A stretch of 64,000 bases of DNA from Abyssicoccus albus (GCF_003815035.1 NZ_RKRK01000003.1:245273-309272), one strand, 5' to 3'. Counted from the stretch's first letter, positions 18,901 to 26,298 are shown. Notes: generated by a model not told the origin, from the sequence alone. Made by a program: numbers and translations.

Positions 18901-18948
18901 CATATGTGGCAGAAAACTTAAATCCATTTTGTTTTTTTGGTTTTTCAT
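12979..18948 (-). CDS. Mosaic LPxTG cell-wall adhesin with SdrD-B-like, G5-like and collagen-like modules
   Basis: The 1989-residue protein is a sortase-anchored surface protein. Residues 1-48 are a YSIRK-type signal peptide (FSIRKFTVGTAS). Residues 49 to about 275 are Ser/Thr/Glu repeats built on STEE and TSEDV units. A helical stretch follows. From about 445 to 770 lie two domains that look like the ligand-binding N2-N3 domains of Clf/Sdr MSCRAMMs. At about 774-885 is one SdrD-B-like domain (YNIGDYVWEDSNKDGLQ). At about 892-972 is a G5-like segment (VEDVPFETITRF). From about 1055 to 1720 come DG-rich collagen-like linkers and ten copies of a module starting with SPTADVVDNGDGTHTITI. Ser-rich SSSS/ATAKDGEA repeats end the stalk. 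The anchor is LPQTG at 13078-13092, a hydrophobic helix and RRRKEQN. AAAGGAG precedes the ATG. Binding to fibrinogen-like or collagen-like host ligands is inferred only. Confidence 0.93.
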   Translation of the reverse strand: MKNQKNKMDLSFLPHMHSKFSIRKFTVGTASILIGTSLVFGINNEAQAEEGDATVQSEESTESEQAAPDSSTETTEQAVTTEQPTTNELAPSTQQPSTEQTVEQSTTEATVMPSTEAVTAEPSVEEETQEATTEVTVEEQSTEETTEASVEPSTEEVKSSEEVTSEIMTTEGVSTEDASSEDVSTEEASTEEVTSEDVSTEEASTEEVSSEEVSTEEASTEEVTSEDVSTEDASTEEVTSEDVSTEEASTEEVTSEDVSTEELTTENPSTEAPDEAKEESSKAYVEYIKSIYDKVDFSNPNTLGSLALQAGYYTEGMTDEEKIQAAKEAITQVEEERGVAQEESVIQEGATIEEIKVPSEFVERIETESDKEKVVREMLEEFYNPEDVDGIIALIQGDYNALRPEDLYKEALQAGVTYSQGMTTTNNTFQMRSLTAGFAAVAPTGVDVSEQLTNVVIDIKKQPASDNPNTPNINESSPTTLYADQGQAMEFNLNFSIPKSVNSGDYFTVEIPNELSPAGLDDPYAPGIITMEKNGVVIAEGRYNHDTKQIVYTFTDSLDLLNVKNVTSRTSLPIDRERLQYDNPAQDFTVSMGTHSDTETMKVVFGKYSRSADNRLVLKEMLGRINQENGTLEEYISINPNGTSLINPWVQLDNADSSINFDKTNTKITVHRPKEGLSQSAAYPPEDLTYIRDANWSVDSNGNVIINNFPSNEPVVLKVETTFDNTKDRSDLKTNVYLLEEVVKTDTNGNRFYNNTYIGSLVVIHDSTSDSTLANYYNIGDYVWEDSNKDGLQDAEEKPVANVEVKLYDSTGTEIATTTTDENGNYSFDSVEEGTYIVEFIVPDGYVPTTPEVMGDSKSGKDSNKLKSVVQLTADDNTIDLGLVIPPSYYEMIVEDVPFETITRFNPELNSSTPVVVQSGIEGQDRVIYKHTEITGDETTFEGGDYFDTYYTEVDRKRINDPRQEILEYGVPKQLEEVPSTDPNNPGTTINEYYIDPNTGEKVIINTVFVPDTPAETYPPRVTVEDQDPNDGVRDIVVEVYNPDTGQYEETDRTTVSDGIDGLDGKDGIDGQDGISTRTEVVDNGDGTYDIVTYEIDPTTGKETETNRVTVKDGADGKDGVDGQDGKSPTVDVVDNGDGTHTITITNPDGTTTTTIVNDGEDGKSPTADVVDNGDGTHTITITNPDGTTTTTIVNDGKDGKDGLDGQDGQDGKSPTADVVDNGDGTHTITITNPDGTTTETIVNDGEDGESPTADIVDNGDGTHTITITNPDGTTTTTIVNDGKDGKDGLDGQDGQDGQDGQDGKSPTADVVDNGDGTHTITITNPDGTTTETIVNDGEDGKSPTADIVDNGDGTHTITITNPDGTTTETIVNDGEDGESPTADVVDNGDGTHTITITNPDGTTTTTIVNDGKDGKDGLDGQDGQDGKSPTADIVDNGDGTHTITITNPDGTTTTTIVNDGKDGKDGLDGQDGQDGKSPTADVVDNGDGTHTITITNPDGTTTTTIVNDGKNGEDGQDGESPTADIVDNGDGTHTITITNPDGTTTTTIVNDGKDGEDGKDGQNGHTIHIERREDGSYDIVILQQDGTEISRENIRDGIDGKDGKDGNSVIIERNPDGTFDVVVIDGNGQEIDRQTVENGKDGKSTKTEIIDNGDGTYDIVTSKQDDNGEYVEVDRVTVKDGIDGQDGKSIEIIRQTKDDEGNITIEFNDGRIITIPGQNGEANEVTNYYINIHGDLVVCCEDGTEITVPNINIENNNTNNNNNNSSAEADSDSEANAEVIVNTGDGQTSSDASSSSSSNATAKDGEASSSSSSSSSATAKDGEASSSSSSSSNATAKDGEASSSSSSSSNATAKDGEASSSSSSSSNTTTNDGTVRQETTSNEFEQRVAKVQQTAHTTNEQSVERAMNKLFFATPQNVQTFATGSDVEVAADQEVNATDVSGKLQKPSAEMLPQTGESDAYDKALLALLTLGAGATMVLSTRRRKEQN
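13330..13575. repeat. Ser-rich repeats near the adhesin C-terminus
   Basis: Four to five copies of a unit of about 60 bp encode Ser runs followed by ATAKDGEA. The DNA copies are nearly identical, so slipped-strand length change is likely. Confidence 0.85.
14270..15570. repeat. Ten tandem collagen-like adhesin modules
   Basis: Each module encodes SPTAD(V/I)VDNGDGTHT, then ITITNPDGTTT(T/E)TIVNDG, then a linker of 3 to 21 residues made of KDG, EDG, LDG and QDG triplets. Ten copies differ mainly in linker length. DNA identity between copies is very high, so copy number should vary between strains. Confidence 0.92.
18170..18440. repeat. STEE/TSEDV repeats of the adhesin N-terminal region
   Basis: A 30-36 bp unit encoding variants of TSEDVSTEEASTEEV recurs about eight times, with silent differences between copies. 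Confidence 0.85.
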
Positions 18949-19393
18949 GTTTGCACTCCTTTCGCATTTTAAAGATGATATTTAGTAAATAAATAATTAA
19001 TATGCTCATGGCACTTCTTGAACTGGAAAAAATATAGACAGAGAATGTATCTTTGTATACTAAAAAGTATAGCATATAAATAGTAATTTAAAATAAATAT
19101 TCTCTTAATTTACATAATATTTCATTTTAATTAAAATAAAATTGAAAATATATAATAATACGATTAAAAAATTGATTTGTTGCTATTTTAACTATGTATA
19201 TATATCTTGAAATAGAGACTAAATTCAGAGCATTTTTCTAATATTTATGATAATTTTTTTCACATTGTTAATCTCATTTTAATTTTATATCTGATTTTTT
19301 ACTCAATTAAATTCCAAATAAAAAACCAACACCTAATATATAGGTATTGGCTTAATTAGTGAATATAAAAAGTATTGAATCACTGTCAGAAAT
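18949..19393. other. AT-rich upstream region of the adhesin gene
   Basis: This 445-bp stretch is very AT-rich. The adhesin ribosome site lies at its left end and the terminator of the 52-codon gene at its right end. The adhesin promoter must lie here, but no clear -35/-10 pair stands out and I see no convincing gene. Confidence 0.5.
19326..19350 (-). terminator. Terminator of the 52-codon gene
   Basis: A 10-bp stem with one mismatch (19326-19335 and 19341-19350) is followed on the minus strand by a run of T (A run at 19321-19325). Confidence 0.7.
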
Positions 19394-19552
19394 TTACTTT
19401 TGTTCTTTTGATCCTGACTGACTTGAAGTTCCAGAGATTTGATTAGACTTCTCATTGTCTTTACGTGAAGTAAATTCACGTTTCACAACTTTCCCTTGAA
19501 TCTTCCCGTTGTTCACCGTATGTGTCTCAGTATGTTTTTTTTCTTCAGACAT
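19394..19552 (-). CDS. Small hydrophilic protein, 52 residues, unknown function
   Basis: An ATG at 19552 follows a strong GAGGAGGA ribosome site. The frame runs 52 codons to TAA and is followed by a terminator, so this looks like a real small gene. The product begins MSEEKKHTETHTVNNGKIQG and ends SGTSSQSGSKEQK. It is rich in Lys, Glu, Thr and Ser, has no membrane helix and no signal, and is probably mostly unstructured with a short beta hairpin (KIQGKVVKREF). I do not recognise a family. It lies between rocA and the adhesin on the same strand. Confidence 0.7.
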   Translation of the reverse strand: MSEEKKHTETHTVNNGKIQGKVVKREFTSRKDNEKSNQISGTSSQSGSKEQK

Positions 19553-19636
19553 TTTTTATCCTCCTCATCTTATCGTTTCCTTTACTTTACTATAAAAGTC
19601 ATTAAACTAGTACTCATAAGATTTAGAATGTCTAAT

Positions 19637-21181
19637 TTAAAACTGCTCTGATGCAACTTTCTGGTTTAAGAAGTTCAATAAGTAATCTGGGCTTCCTGTT
19701 TTTTGATCTGTGCCTGACATTTTGAATCCACCGAATGGGTGATATCCAACCACTGCTGCTGTACAACCGCGGTTCAAGTATAAGTTACCAACGTCGAAGT
19801 ACTTCACAGCTTTATGCCAATGTTCACGTGTATTCGTAATGACAGCACCTGTTAAACCATAATCTGTGTCATTCGCCATCTCTAACATTTCATCAAAGTT
19901 GTCACCTTTCGTAAATCCAACAACTGGTCCGAAAATTTCTTCTTGCATAATTGTGTCTGTTGACTTAAGTCCTGAGAAGATCGTTGGTTCGATAAAGTAA
20001 CCTTTCGAATCATCAGCACCGCCACCAACTTCAAGCGTTCCATCTTTTTTACCTTCTTCAATATAACCTTTGATTTTATCAAATTGCTTCTGATTAATCA
20101 CTGGTCCCATCTCAGTATTATCTATTGTGTTACCGAGTTTAATCTCTTTCGTCAGTTCAACTGACTTCTTCAACACTTCATCGTATACATCTTTGTGTAC
20201 AATCGCTCGTGAACATGCCGAACATTTCTGTCCACTGAATCCGAATGCACTGGATACTATTGCTTCTGCAGCAAGGTCTGTATCTGCGTCAGCATCAACG
20301 ATAATACCGTCTTTACCACCCATTTCAGCAATGACACGCTTCAAGTGTGTTTGACCTTCGTGTACTTTCGCAGCACGCTCATAAATGCCTACACCGACAG
20401 GGCGAGACCCTGTAAATGTGATAAATTGCGTATCGATGTGGTCGACCATATAGTCACCAATCTCTTTCGGGTCGCCTGGTACGAAGTTAACGACACCATC
20501 TGGAAGACCTGCTTCTTTAAGAATCTTCATTAATTCATATGCAACAAGCGGTGTATCTTCTGCTGGCTTTAACAATACTGTATTCCCTGCAACGACTGGA
20601 GCTAATGTTGTTCCCGCCATAATCGCAAACGGGAAGTTCCATGGTGTAATCGTTACACCGACACCCATTGGTTGATAGAAGTAGCGATTGTGCTCACCTT
20701 CACGGTCATCTACAGGCTTACCATCTGCTAAATCTTTCATTGAACGTGCATAATATTCTATGAAGTCAATCGCTTCATTCGTATCTCCATCCGCTTCATT
20801 CCATGGTTTCCCTGCTTCATAAACCATCAACGCTGAAATGTCGTGCTTCTTATGACGAATCAATGCGGCCACACGAATCATCAAGTTCGCACGGTCTTCA
20901 GCTGTCCAATCTCTCCATGCTTTGAATGCCTCTTTACCTGCTGACATCGCTTGTTCGATATGATCTGTCGTCGCTTTCGAAATATGACCTAATGCTTCAT
21001 CTTTTAGCGCTGGGTTGTAAGACGTATACTTATCGTCTGTCATGATTTCTTCACCGTTAATGATTAACGGAACGTCATAACCGAACCCTTCCTTCACTCG
21101 CTTCAATGCGGCTTCGAATGCTTCTTTGTTTTCTTTGATTGTAAAATCAGTAGCTGGTTCATTTTTGTACGGTTGTACCAT
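19637..21181 (-). CDS. rocA: 1-pyrroline-5-carboxylate dehydrogenase
   Basis: The 514-residue product has the usual length of RocA, the aldehyde dehydrogenase that oxidises pyrroline-5-carboxylate (glutamate semialdehyde) to glutamate in proline and arginine breakdown. It has the NAD-binding [18 protein letters not shown] and [11 protein letters not shown], general base Glu in [10 protein letters not shown] and catalytic Cys in [12 protein letters not shown]. The C-terminal [20 protein letters not shown] is typical of the family. AAAGGAG precedes the ATG. No proline dehydrogenase gene is adjacent. Confidence 0.95.
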   Translation of the reverse strand: MVQPYKNEPATDFTIKENKEAFEAALKRVKEGFGYDVPLIINGEEIMTDDKYTSYNPALKDEALGHISKATTDHIEQAMSAGKEAFKAWRDWTAEDRANLMIRVAALIRHKKHDISALMVYEAGKPWNEADGDTNEAIDFIEYYARSMKDLADGKPVDDREGEHNRYFYQPMGVGVTITPWNFPFAIMAGTTLAPVVAGNTVLLKPAEDTPLVAYELMKILKEAGLPDGVVNFVPGDPKEIGDYMVDHIDTQFITFTGSRPVGVGIYERAAKVHEGQTHLKRVIAEMGGKDGIIVDADADTDLAAEAIVSSAFGFSGQKCSACSRAIVHKDVYDEVLKKSVELTKEIKLGNTIDNTEMGPVINQKQFDKIKGYIEEGKKDGTLEVGGGADDSKGYFIEPTIFSGLKSTDTIMQEEIFGPVVGFTKGDNFDEMLEMANDTDYGLTGAVITNTREHWHKAVKYFDVGNLYLNRGCTAAVVGYHPFGGFKMSGTDQKTGSPDYLLNFLNQKVASEQF

Positions 21182-21293
21182 AAATAATACACTCCTTTAA
21201 AATATGTCTTATAATTTCTGTTGCCTAATCATTGATGAATTAAACATAACATATTGAATATTTCCACGTTAAATCAACAAAACCTGTTAGACA

Positions 21294-21950
21294 CTAACGC
21301 TTGCTTTTAACAAATAAGTAGCTTGCAGTCGTTGAATTCAGTTCGATTGTATTATCAGACTTTACATTCCGTATCGTTATTGTATCCACCATTTTATTTT
21401 CATCCAAATACTCTAAAATATCATTTATTTTAACATCTTTATTTGAAAAATAATCTGCTACGTACTCTTCATTAGTCATCCGTTGTACTTCGACGATATC
21501 ACCCACTTGACATTCAGTCAGTGGTATTATTTCATCTTCTTGTGCTTCAATAAGATTTAATGGAATTGCACCACCGTGTGGACAATACTCAGGAAATTTG
21601 AGATACGCTTCTAGTCTTTTTGCTAACAATAGACTCGTCGAATGTTCTAATAACTCTGCTTCATCATGAACTTCATTGATATCATACCCTAAATGATTCA
21701 CTAAAAAAACTTCCCATAATCGATGTTTATAAATCAATTGCTTAGCCAGTGCTTTGCCTTCTTCAGTTAATATCGATCCCTTATAAGGTAAAGTATTAAC
21801 CCAATTAATTTTTTCTAGGCTAACCATCATTTCTGTTACAGTAGACGGAGATACTTTGAGTCTTTCTGCCACTAGTTTATTCGATATTCTATTACGTGAT
21901 CCACCTAAATCAAATAGTACTTTAATATAGTCCTCTTTTTTTTCATTCAT
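21294..21950 (-). CDS. mntR: DtxR/MntR family metal-dependent transcriptional repressor
   Basis: The 218-residue protein has the DtxR layout. An N-terminal winged helix-turn-helix holds the recognition helix in LKVSPSTVTEMMVSLEK. A dimerisation and metal-binding domain has the conserved HRLWEVFLVNHLGYD and EAELLEHSTS, and a C-terminal SH3-like FeoA-type domain starts PLTECQVGDIVEV. Such proteins repress Mn2+ or Fe2+ uptake genes when metal is bound. The start at 21950 (MNEKKEDYIK) follows AGGGAGA. The first ATG at 21992 has no ribosome site. Neighbouring genes carry Zur boxes, so metal homeostasis is a theme here, but no Mn transporter is in the window. Confidence 0.9.
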   Translation of the reverse strand: MNEKKEDYIKVLFDLGGSRNRISNKLVAERLKVSPSTVTEMMVSLEKINWVNTLPYKGSILTEEGKALAKQLIYKHRLWEVFLVNHLGYDINEVHDEAELLEHSTSLLLAKRLEAYLKFPEYCPHGGAIPLNLIEAQEDEIIPLTECQVGDIVEVQRMTNEEYVADYFSNKDVKINDILEYLDENKMVDTITIRNVKSDNTIELNSTTASYLFVKSKR

Positions 21951-22112
21951 GACGTTATTCTCCCTATTTAACGGTCTAAAACCATTATACATGAAGAAAA
22001 GTTTTTACCTCAAAAATTTTGGATCTTTTGAAATTTTTCAATTTAAAACATAACGTTCTGCCCTTTACTTTTAATTTCGGTTGTGCTAGAAATGGATTAC
22101 AAATTTATTTTC

Positions 22113-22160
22113 AGTCAACCAAAAAAAGAATTCAATAGATGAATTCTTTTTTCGTTGACT
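22113..22160 (-). terminator. Terminator of the ZinT-like gene
   Basis: A 13-bp stem (22122-22134 and 22140-22152), extended outwards by AGTCAAC and GTTGACT, lies 10 bp past the stop codon and has T runs on both strands. Confidence 0.85.
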
Positions 22161-22169
22161 TATATATTG

Positions 22170-22982
22170 TTAGTGATGATTCATTTCATGTACAATATCG
22201 TCTGCACTTAAGTGATCCTTATAATACGTTGGCCAATGTTCCATTTCTTTAAGTAATGCTTCATTATCATCACCCATATAAAGATGGAAATGACCTGCTT
22301 TATTTGGAGCAATGGCATGATCACTAAATTGTATGTAACCTGGCGCTTCACCATCACCACTTATTTTTTTATAAATAAATCGTACCCCTCTGTTTCCTTT
22401 TTCATACTGCAAAATTTCTTTTCCCTCATATTCATATTGCCCCTTTGCTTCTGAATCTGCTTTTTTGAATGTCACTTCACCATCATGGATACCGATATGT
22501 TCTATATCTGTTTTGTATCCCGTTGTGTAATACTCTTTATACTCTTTAGCAGATTTATCCCCTTCCTCTGCTTTCTTCTCCATGACTGGATCAAGTGATC
22601 CGTCTTTTAAATAAGGATATACAGACTGCCAATCACCTTCCCAATCAGATAAATCACGGTCTTTCACTTGCTCATCTTTGAAATAGCCATCATAAATCTT
22701 TTGCTCATCTTCACTCATTTCACCATGCGCGTGATCATGTTCCTCTTCATCCCCATGGTCATGTGCTTCTCCTTCGTGGTCATGATCATGCGCTCCTCCT
22801 TCATGGTCATGATCATGCGCTTCTCCTTCATGGTCATGATTGTGTACTTCGGCTTCTTTTGGTGAATCCTCTGATGTGTCTTCTGCCGTCTTCTCTTCCT
22901 TCGGCTGTTCTGACTCGTCATTTTGACAAGCACCAAGCACTAACACAAGTGATAATGGTACTAAATATTTTAATTTCTTCAT
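22170..22982 (-). CDS. zinT: ZinT-like zinc-binding lipoprotein with His-rich repeats
   Basis: The 270-residue lipoprotein (lipobox LGAC, Cys19) has a flexible region at about 40-90 made of repeats on HDHDHEGEAHDHDHEG, an evident metal sponge. A ZinT/YodA domain follows from about residue 95 to the end. Its start reads DRDLSDWEGDWQSVYPYL, and AGHFHLYMGDD near residue 233 supplies the His ligands. ZinT domains bind zinc or cadmium and pass zinc to an ABC importer. In streptococci the same domain is fused to AdcA. A Zur-type box covers 23000-23020, just upstream of the ribosome site, so zinc starvation should induce it. The FAD oxidoreductase gene ends only 44 bp upstream. Confidence 0.9.
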   Translation of the reverse strand: MKKLKYLVPLSLVLVLGACQNDESEQPKEEKTAEDTSEDSPKEAEVHNHDHEGEAHDHDHEGGAHDHDHEGEAHDHGDEEEHDHAHGEMSEDEQKIYDGYFKDEQVKDRDLSDWEGDWQSVYPYLKDGSLDPVMEKKAEEGDKSAKEYKEYYTTGYKTDIEHIGIHDGEVTFKKADSEAKGQYEYEGKEILQYEKGNRGVRFIYKKISGDGEAPGYIQFSDHAIAPNKAGHFHLYMGDDNEALLKEMEHWPTYYKDHLSADDIVHEMNHH

Positions 22983-22999
22983 CTGCTTTCATCTCCTGT

Positions 23000-23020
23000 A
23001 AATCGTAATTATTACGTTTT
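23000..23020. promoter_or_regulatory. Zur box upstream of the ZinT-like gene
   Basis: The core CGTAATTATTACG (23004-23016) is a perfect palindrome in a context close to the Gram-positive Zur consensus AAATCGTAATNATTACGATTT. It lies between the FAD oxidoreductase stop codon and the zinT ribosome site. Confidence 0.85.
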
Positions 23021-23026
23021 ATAATT

Positions 23027-24169
23027 TTACGATGTTCTACTGTACTTGTCAATTAAATCTTCACATATTTTTTTCGCCGCAACTCGTCCACCGTGAATAC
23101 TTCGAGCGAACGGACCCACTTCAATATCTGCCAAAAATCCTGTAACATATAGTCTGTCTGTCCATTCTAAGTTAACGGACGTTCTCGGAAATCCATTAAT
23201 CAGTTGAAGGGACTGTTGTTTAATGAGAGCGTGTAGAAATGTTAGATGCTCAACATTCGATATATATCCAGTTGCACAAATGATTTTGTCATATTTTATT
23301 TTTTCTTCGTTCGAATAAATATATTTATTATTTATGTTTTGTATTTCTGTATTATGGACAATGAGTCGACTCTCTTTCTCCAATTGATGTAATTGGCGAT
23401 ACAACTCCTTCGGCATGGACCCCTTATAGCGAGAGTGTTTGATGAGTGACAGTCGCTTAGTCACTGTTTGATTCAAATAATGATTCATTAACTTCGGGCC
23501 TAGCCATCCAGGGTCAGCATCAAATGCGTGACACGCTAGCGGTTTATTCACCCATAAATGAATTGTTTTAATTGGATCTTCCTTATGTATCCTGCATACG
23601 ACATGAGCTGCGCTAATACCACACCCAATAACATGTGATGCGTCTAATTGTTCATTCGGATGTATATCATCTACATGGAATACATTGTCTAATGATTGAG
23701 TGCTTATCGGCATATATTTCGTGACATTAGAGCCGATAGCCAAAATAACGACATCCGTAGTGATGATGGAATGATCGTCGAGTTGGATCACATATCGATT
23801 GTCGTTGTATTCAATCGAAGTGACTTTATGGTGGACATGACATTGATTGAGATTAAATAGTTCAATCGTTTGTTTCATATGGGCTATAAATAAATCTAAC
23901 CGAGGCCTTTGGTATTGACCTTTCGTCGGATTTTCATAGTGAGATTGTTTCGCGAATTGTTTCAAATGGAATGCTTCCGGATGACAATGATGAACATATG
24001 GGGAACGCAAGTATTCCATGTGGAGTTTTGATGTTTGTTGAATGAAATGATTGCCAAGTGATGGATTCGGATCGACAATTGTCAATTCATGGTGAGCTAT
24101 GCCTTGTTCAATCATATGAGCAGCCACTGTAATCCCGTGAATCCCACCACCAATAATTGTATAGTTCAT
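23027..24169 (-). CDS. FAD/NAD(P)-binding oxidoreductase under Zur control
   Basis: The 380-residue flavoprotein opens with the dinucleotide motif YTIIGGGIHGITVAAHM and has a second nucleotide-binding region near residue 180 (SHVIGCGISAAHVVCRIH). The ATGYISNVEHLT segment near the end is typical of N-hydroxylating and related monooxygenases (SidA/IucD-like group, NAD_binding_9 type). The reaction is unknown. A near-perfect Zur box abuts its AAGGAG ribosome site, and a second controls the ZinT-like gene right after it, so it probably works in zinc limitation. A role in metallophore handling or in keeping thiols or metal ligands reduced is only a guess. Confidence 0.8.
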   Translation of the reverse strand: MNYTIIGGGIHGITVAAHMIEQGIAHHELTIVDPNPSLGNHFIQQTSKLHMEYLRSPYVHHCHPEAFHLKQFAKQSHYENPTKGQYQRPRLDLFIAHMKQTIELFNLNQCHVHHKVTSIEYNDNRYVIQLDDHSIITTDVVILAIGSNVTKYMPISTQSLDNVFHVDDIHPNEQLDASHVIGCGISAAHVVCRIHKEDPIKTIHLWVNKPLACHAFDADPGWLGPKLMNHYLNQTVTKRLSLIKHSRYKGSMPKELYRQLHQLEKESRLIVHNTEIQNINNKYIYSNEEKIKYDKIICATGYISNVEHLTFLHALIKQQSLQLINGFPRTSVNLEWTDRLYVTGFLADIEVGPFARSIHGGRVAAKKICEDLIDKYSRTS

Positions 24170-24186
24170 TTTTATTCGTGCTCCTT

Positions 24187-24207
24187 AAATCGTAATTGTT
24201 ACGTTTT
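24187..24207. promoter_or_regulatory. Zur box upstream of the FAD oxidoreductase gene
   Basis: AAATCGTAATTGTTACGTTTT carries the core CGTAAT-T-GTTACG (24191-24203), one mismatch from a perfect palindrome. It matches the box before zinT and touches the ribosome site. Confidence 0.82.
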
Positions 24208-24335
24208 AAAGAGTTTAAACTATTTTGGCTGGTAATTCAAGGGTTAATGATTAGAAGGTAGGAGCCATTTCGAATCATGACGGTGGTTTTTAAACCGTAC
24301 TTACACGCAGAATTTTTCCAAAAATAATCTTTGTC

Positions 24336-24372
24336 ATCATTATCGTGCGTGTATTGTAAATTTGTGTGCATT
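24336..24372. repeat. Decayed single copy of the 26406-26560 hairpin repeat
   Basis: TCATTATCGTGCGTGTATT and the following AATTTGTGTGCAT match the repeat at 26401-26560 with substitutions in both arms, so pairing is partly lost. The rest of 24208-24398 holds nothing I recognise. Confidence 0.6.
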
Positions 24373-24375
24373 AAA

Positions 24376-24400
24376 AAAGATAGGGCTAAACCCTATCTTT
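24376..24400 (-). terminator. Terminator of the dhaKLM operon
   Basis: Arms AAAGATAGGG and CCCTATCTTT with a 5-base loop begin inside the dhaM stop codon, followed by T on the minus strand. Confidence 0.88.
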
Positions 24401-24758
24401 AAAATTTTTTAGATATCTTCTCTATCACTTCATCTATATTGTTTTGAGTTGAAAGGTTGACCGCTGCAAAAAAACTTCCTTCAATAATCGGTGCTTCGAG
24501 TTTTTCTACACGATACTGGCCATCATACATTTCAATCGCCATATCTAAATTCATACCAGCTGACCCTATATCATAAAAACATAAAGCATCTTCTTTTAAA
24601 CCTTTCAATCCTTCTTGAATACGATCAAATGAAGTTCCAATATTACCTTCATGTCCACCAATAGCTATTACAGGAATACCTTCCACCATTTGCTCTAGAA
24701 GTGCTTTACCGCCGTTTGCAATATCTTCACTATGACTGACGAGAACAATTGTCGTCAT
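24399..24758 (-). CDS. dhaM: PTS-dependent dihydroxyacetone kinase, phosphotransfer subunit DhaM
   Basis: The product of about 119 residues is a PTS EIIA-mannose-like domain only. It starts TTIVLVSHSEDIANGGKALL, where the His of SHS is the phosphorylated residue, and contains the glycine-rich AIGGHEGNIGTSF. It takes phosphate from HPr and passes it to ADP bound in DhaL. The start at 24758 follows AGGAGA. It begins one base after the dhaL stop. Gram-negative DhaM proteins are longer, with fused HPr and EI domains. The short form is usual in Firmicutes. Confidence 0.92.
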   Translation of the reverse strand: MTTIVLVSHSEDIANGGKALLEQMVEGIPVIAIGGHEGNIGTSFDRIQEGLKGLKEDALCFYDIGSAGMNLDMAIEMYDGQYRVEKLEAPIIEGSFFAAVNLSTQNNIDEVIEKISKKF

Positions 24759-24759
24759 T

Positions 24760-25320
24760 TTAATCATCTCCTATCAAAGCATTCAAAATATAAACACTGC
24801 TTTGAGCTCCTGGGTCAATGTGACCTTTAGAGTTCTCATTGAAATATGATGCACGACCTTTAGTCGCTATCATATCTTTCGTATTATCTGCCAATTGCTG
24901 CAAATCATCTATCGTTACTTTTTCTGCTTTCTCTTTCATTTGCCTAGCTCTTTCAATGACGTCATACATTGTTTTTTCATTCAATTCAACTTTCCCACGT
25001 GTTTTGACCGCTTCACTAAAAGCTTGTAAATAATCATGGATATCATCAGACTCGACATTCGACATTTTAACAAAAGCAAAACCATATAACGGACCACTGG
25101 CTCCACCAATTTTAGACATTAAAGTCATACCTGTTGTTTTCAATACCGTTTGAACCGATGCATCATCTATAGATCCCTCTAAAGACTTAAATCCTCGCAG
25201 CATGTTAACACCATGATCTCCATCACCAATTTCACGATCTAAAGATGTTAATAATCCTTCCTTTTCTTCAAAGACAGTCACTAGACTAAGTAATCTTTCT
25301 TTAAGTTGTTGTGCGTCCAT
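24760..25320 (-). CDS. dhaL: Dihydroxyacetone kinase ADP-binding subunit DhaL
   Basis: The 186-residue helical-barrel subunit carries the Mg-ADP site. EIGDGDHGVNMLRGF near residue 30 supplies the Asp ligands, and the lid contains SKIGGASGPLYGFAF. It ends PGAQSSVYILNALIGDD, where GAQS is conserved. The ATG at 25320 is preferred because AAAGG lies at normal distance. The upstream GTG at 25329 is inside it. The stop lies next to the dhaM start, and dhaK is 15 bp upstream. Confidence 0.93.
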   Translation of the reverse strand: MDAQQLKERLLSLVTVFEEKEGLLTSLDREIGDGDHGVNMLRGFKSLEGSIDDASVQTVLKTTGMTLMSKIGGASGPLYGFAFVKMSNVESDDIHDYLQAFSEAVKTRGKVELNEKTMYDVIERARQMKEKAEKVTIDDLQQLADNTKDMIATKGRASYFNENSKGHIDPGAQSSVYILNALIGDD

Positions 25321-25335
25321 CACAATCACCCTTTC

Positions 25336-26298
25336 TTAAAAATATCGACTTTCTGTATGAGCATTTAGCGCTGTTAATAGTTCATCATGACTAGGTGCAA
25401 TCGTGATTGAGAAACCTTCCATATTTAAAGATGTCATGTAATCTCCAACCAACCATTGCTGTACATTCAAACCTTTGGACTGGAAATATTCATGTACGTA
25501 CTTCACGACGATATTTAATTCAGTAAGTGGTGTTGCACCCATTCCATTAACCATGACAACTACAGATTTACTTTCGACTTCTTTTAGTAATAAGTCACCT
25601 AATTGTTCAACAATTTTATCAACAGATTCAACAGGTTTTCTTTGCAATCCTTTTTCACCATGAATTCCGATACCAATCTCCATCTCATCATCTTGAATAT
25701 CAAAACCATTTTGACCTGTAGAAGGAATCATCGGTGCTGTGAGCGCCATCCCAATAGACTTAACATCAACTAACAACTGCTCAACTTTATCTTTAATCTC
25801 ATTGAGTGGCAGTCCTTGCTCTGATAAAAACCCTGCATATTTATGAACAATCACAGTCCCCGCGACACCACGACGTTTTTCAACATCTTCAATACTAATA
25901 TCATCACGGACAATCACTGTTTCAACTTGAATGCCTTCCATCTCAGCCATCTCTTGTGCCATTTCGAAATTCATAACATCACCAGCGTAATTTTTAACAA
26001 TTAATAACACACCATCACCATTATCAACTGCTTTAATCGCAGATAACACCTTGTCAGGTGTTGGAGATGTAAATATCTCACCACACACAGCAGCATCTAA
26101 CATTCCCTTAGCCACATATCCTGCATGCGCAGGTTCATGACCACTACCACCACCTGAAACTAAAGCAACTCCTTTAGCCTTCTTCTCTTTACGAACAACA
26201 ACTGTGTCTTCGATGATCTCAATATCACTATTTGCTAGTTTCAATCCCTCTAACATGTCACTTAAAACTGAAGTACGGTCTTTGATTAATTTTTTCAT
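25336..26298 (-). CDS. dhaK: Dihydroxyacetone kinase substrate-binding subunit DhaK
   Basis: The 320-residue subunit binds dihydroxyacetone through a covalent hemiaminal bond to a histidine. VSGGGSGHEPAHAGYV near residue 50 is the core of that site, and the catalytic His-Asp pair lies in the GIGIHGEKGLQRKP region near 210-225. With DhaL and DhaM it makes dihydroxyacetone phosphate from phosphoenolpyruvate via the PTS. The ATG at 26298 fits the AAGGAG site better than the GTG at 26307. No glycerol dehydrogenase or DhaS/DhaR regulator gene is nearby. Confidence 0.94.
   Translation of the reverse strand: MKKLIKDRTSVLSDMLEGLKLANSDIEIIEDTVVVRKEKKAKGVALVSGGGSGHEPAHAGYVAKGMLDAAVCGEIFTSPTPDKVLSAIKAVDNGDGVLLIVKNYAGDVMNFEMAQEMAEMEGIQVETVIVRDDISIEDVEKRRGVAGTVIVHKYAGFLSEQGLPLNEIKDKVEQLLVDVKSIGMALTAPMIPSTGQNGFDIQDDEMEIGIGIHGEKGLQRKPVESVDKIVEQLGDLLLKEVESKSVVVMVNGMGATPLTELNIVVKYVHEYFQSKGLNVQQWLVGDYMTSLNMEGFSITIAPSHDELLTALNAHTESRYF

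Noticed and set aside
22668..23008. Frames opposite the His-rich part of the ZinT-like gene
   Set aside because: They arise from the CAT/GAT repeats and have no ribosome site or family resemblance.
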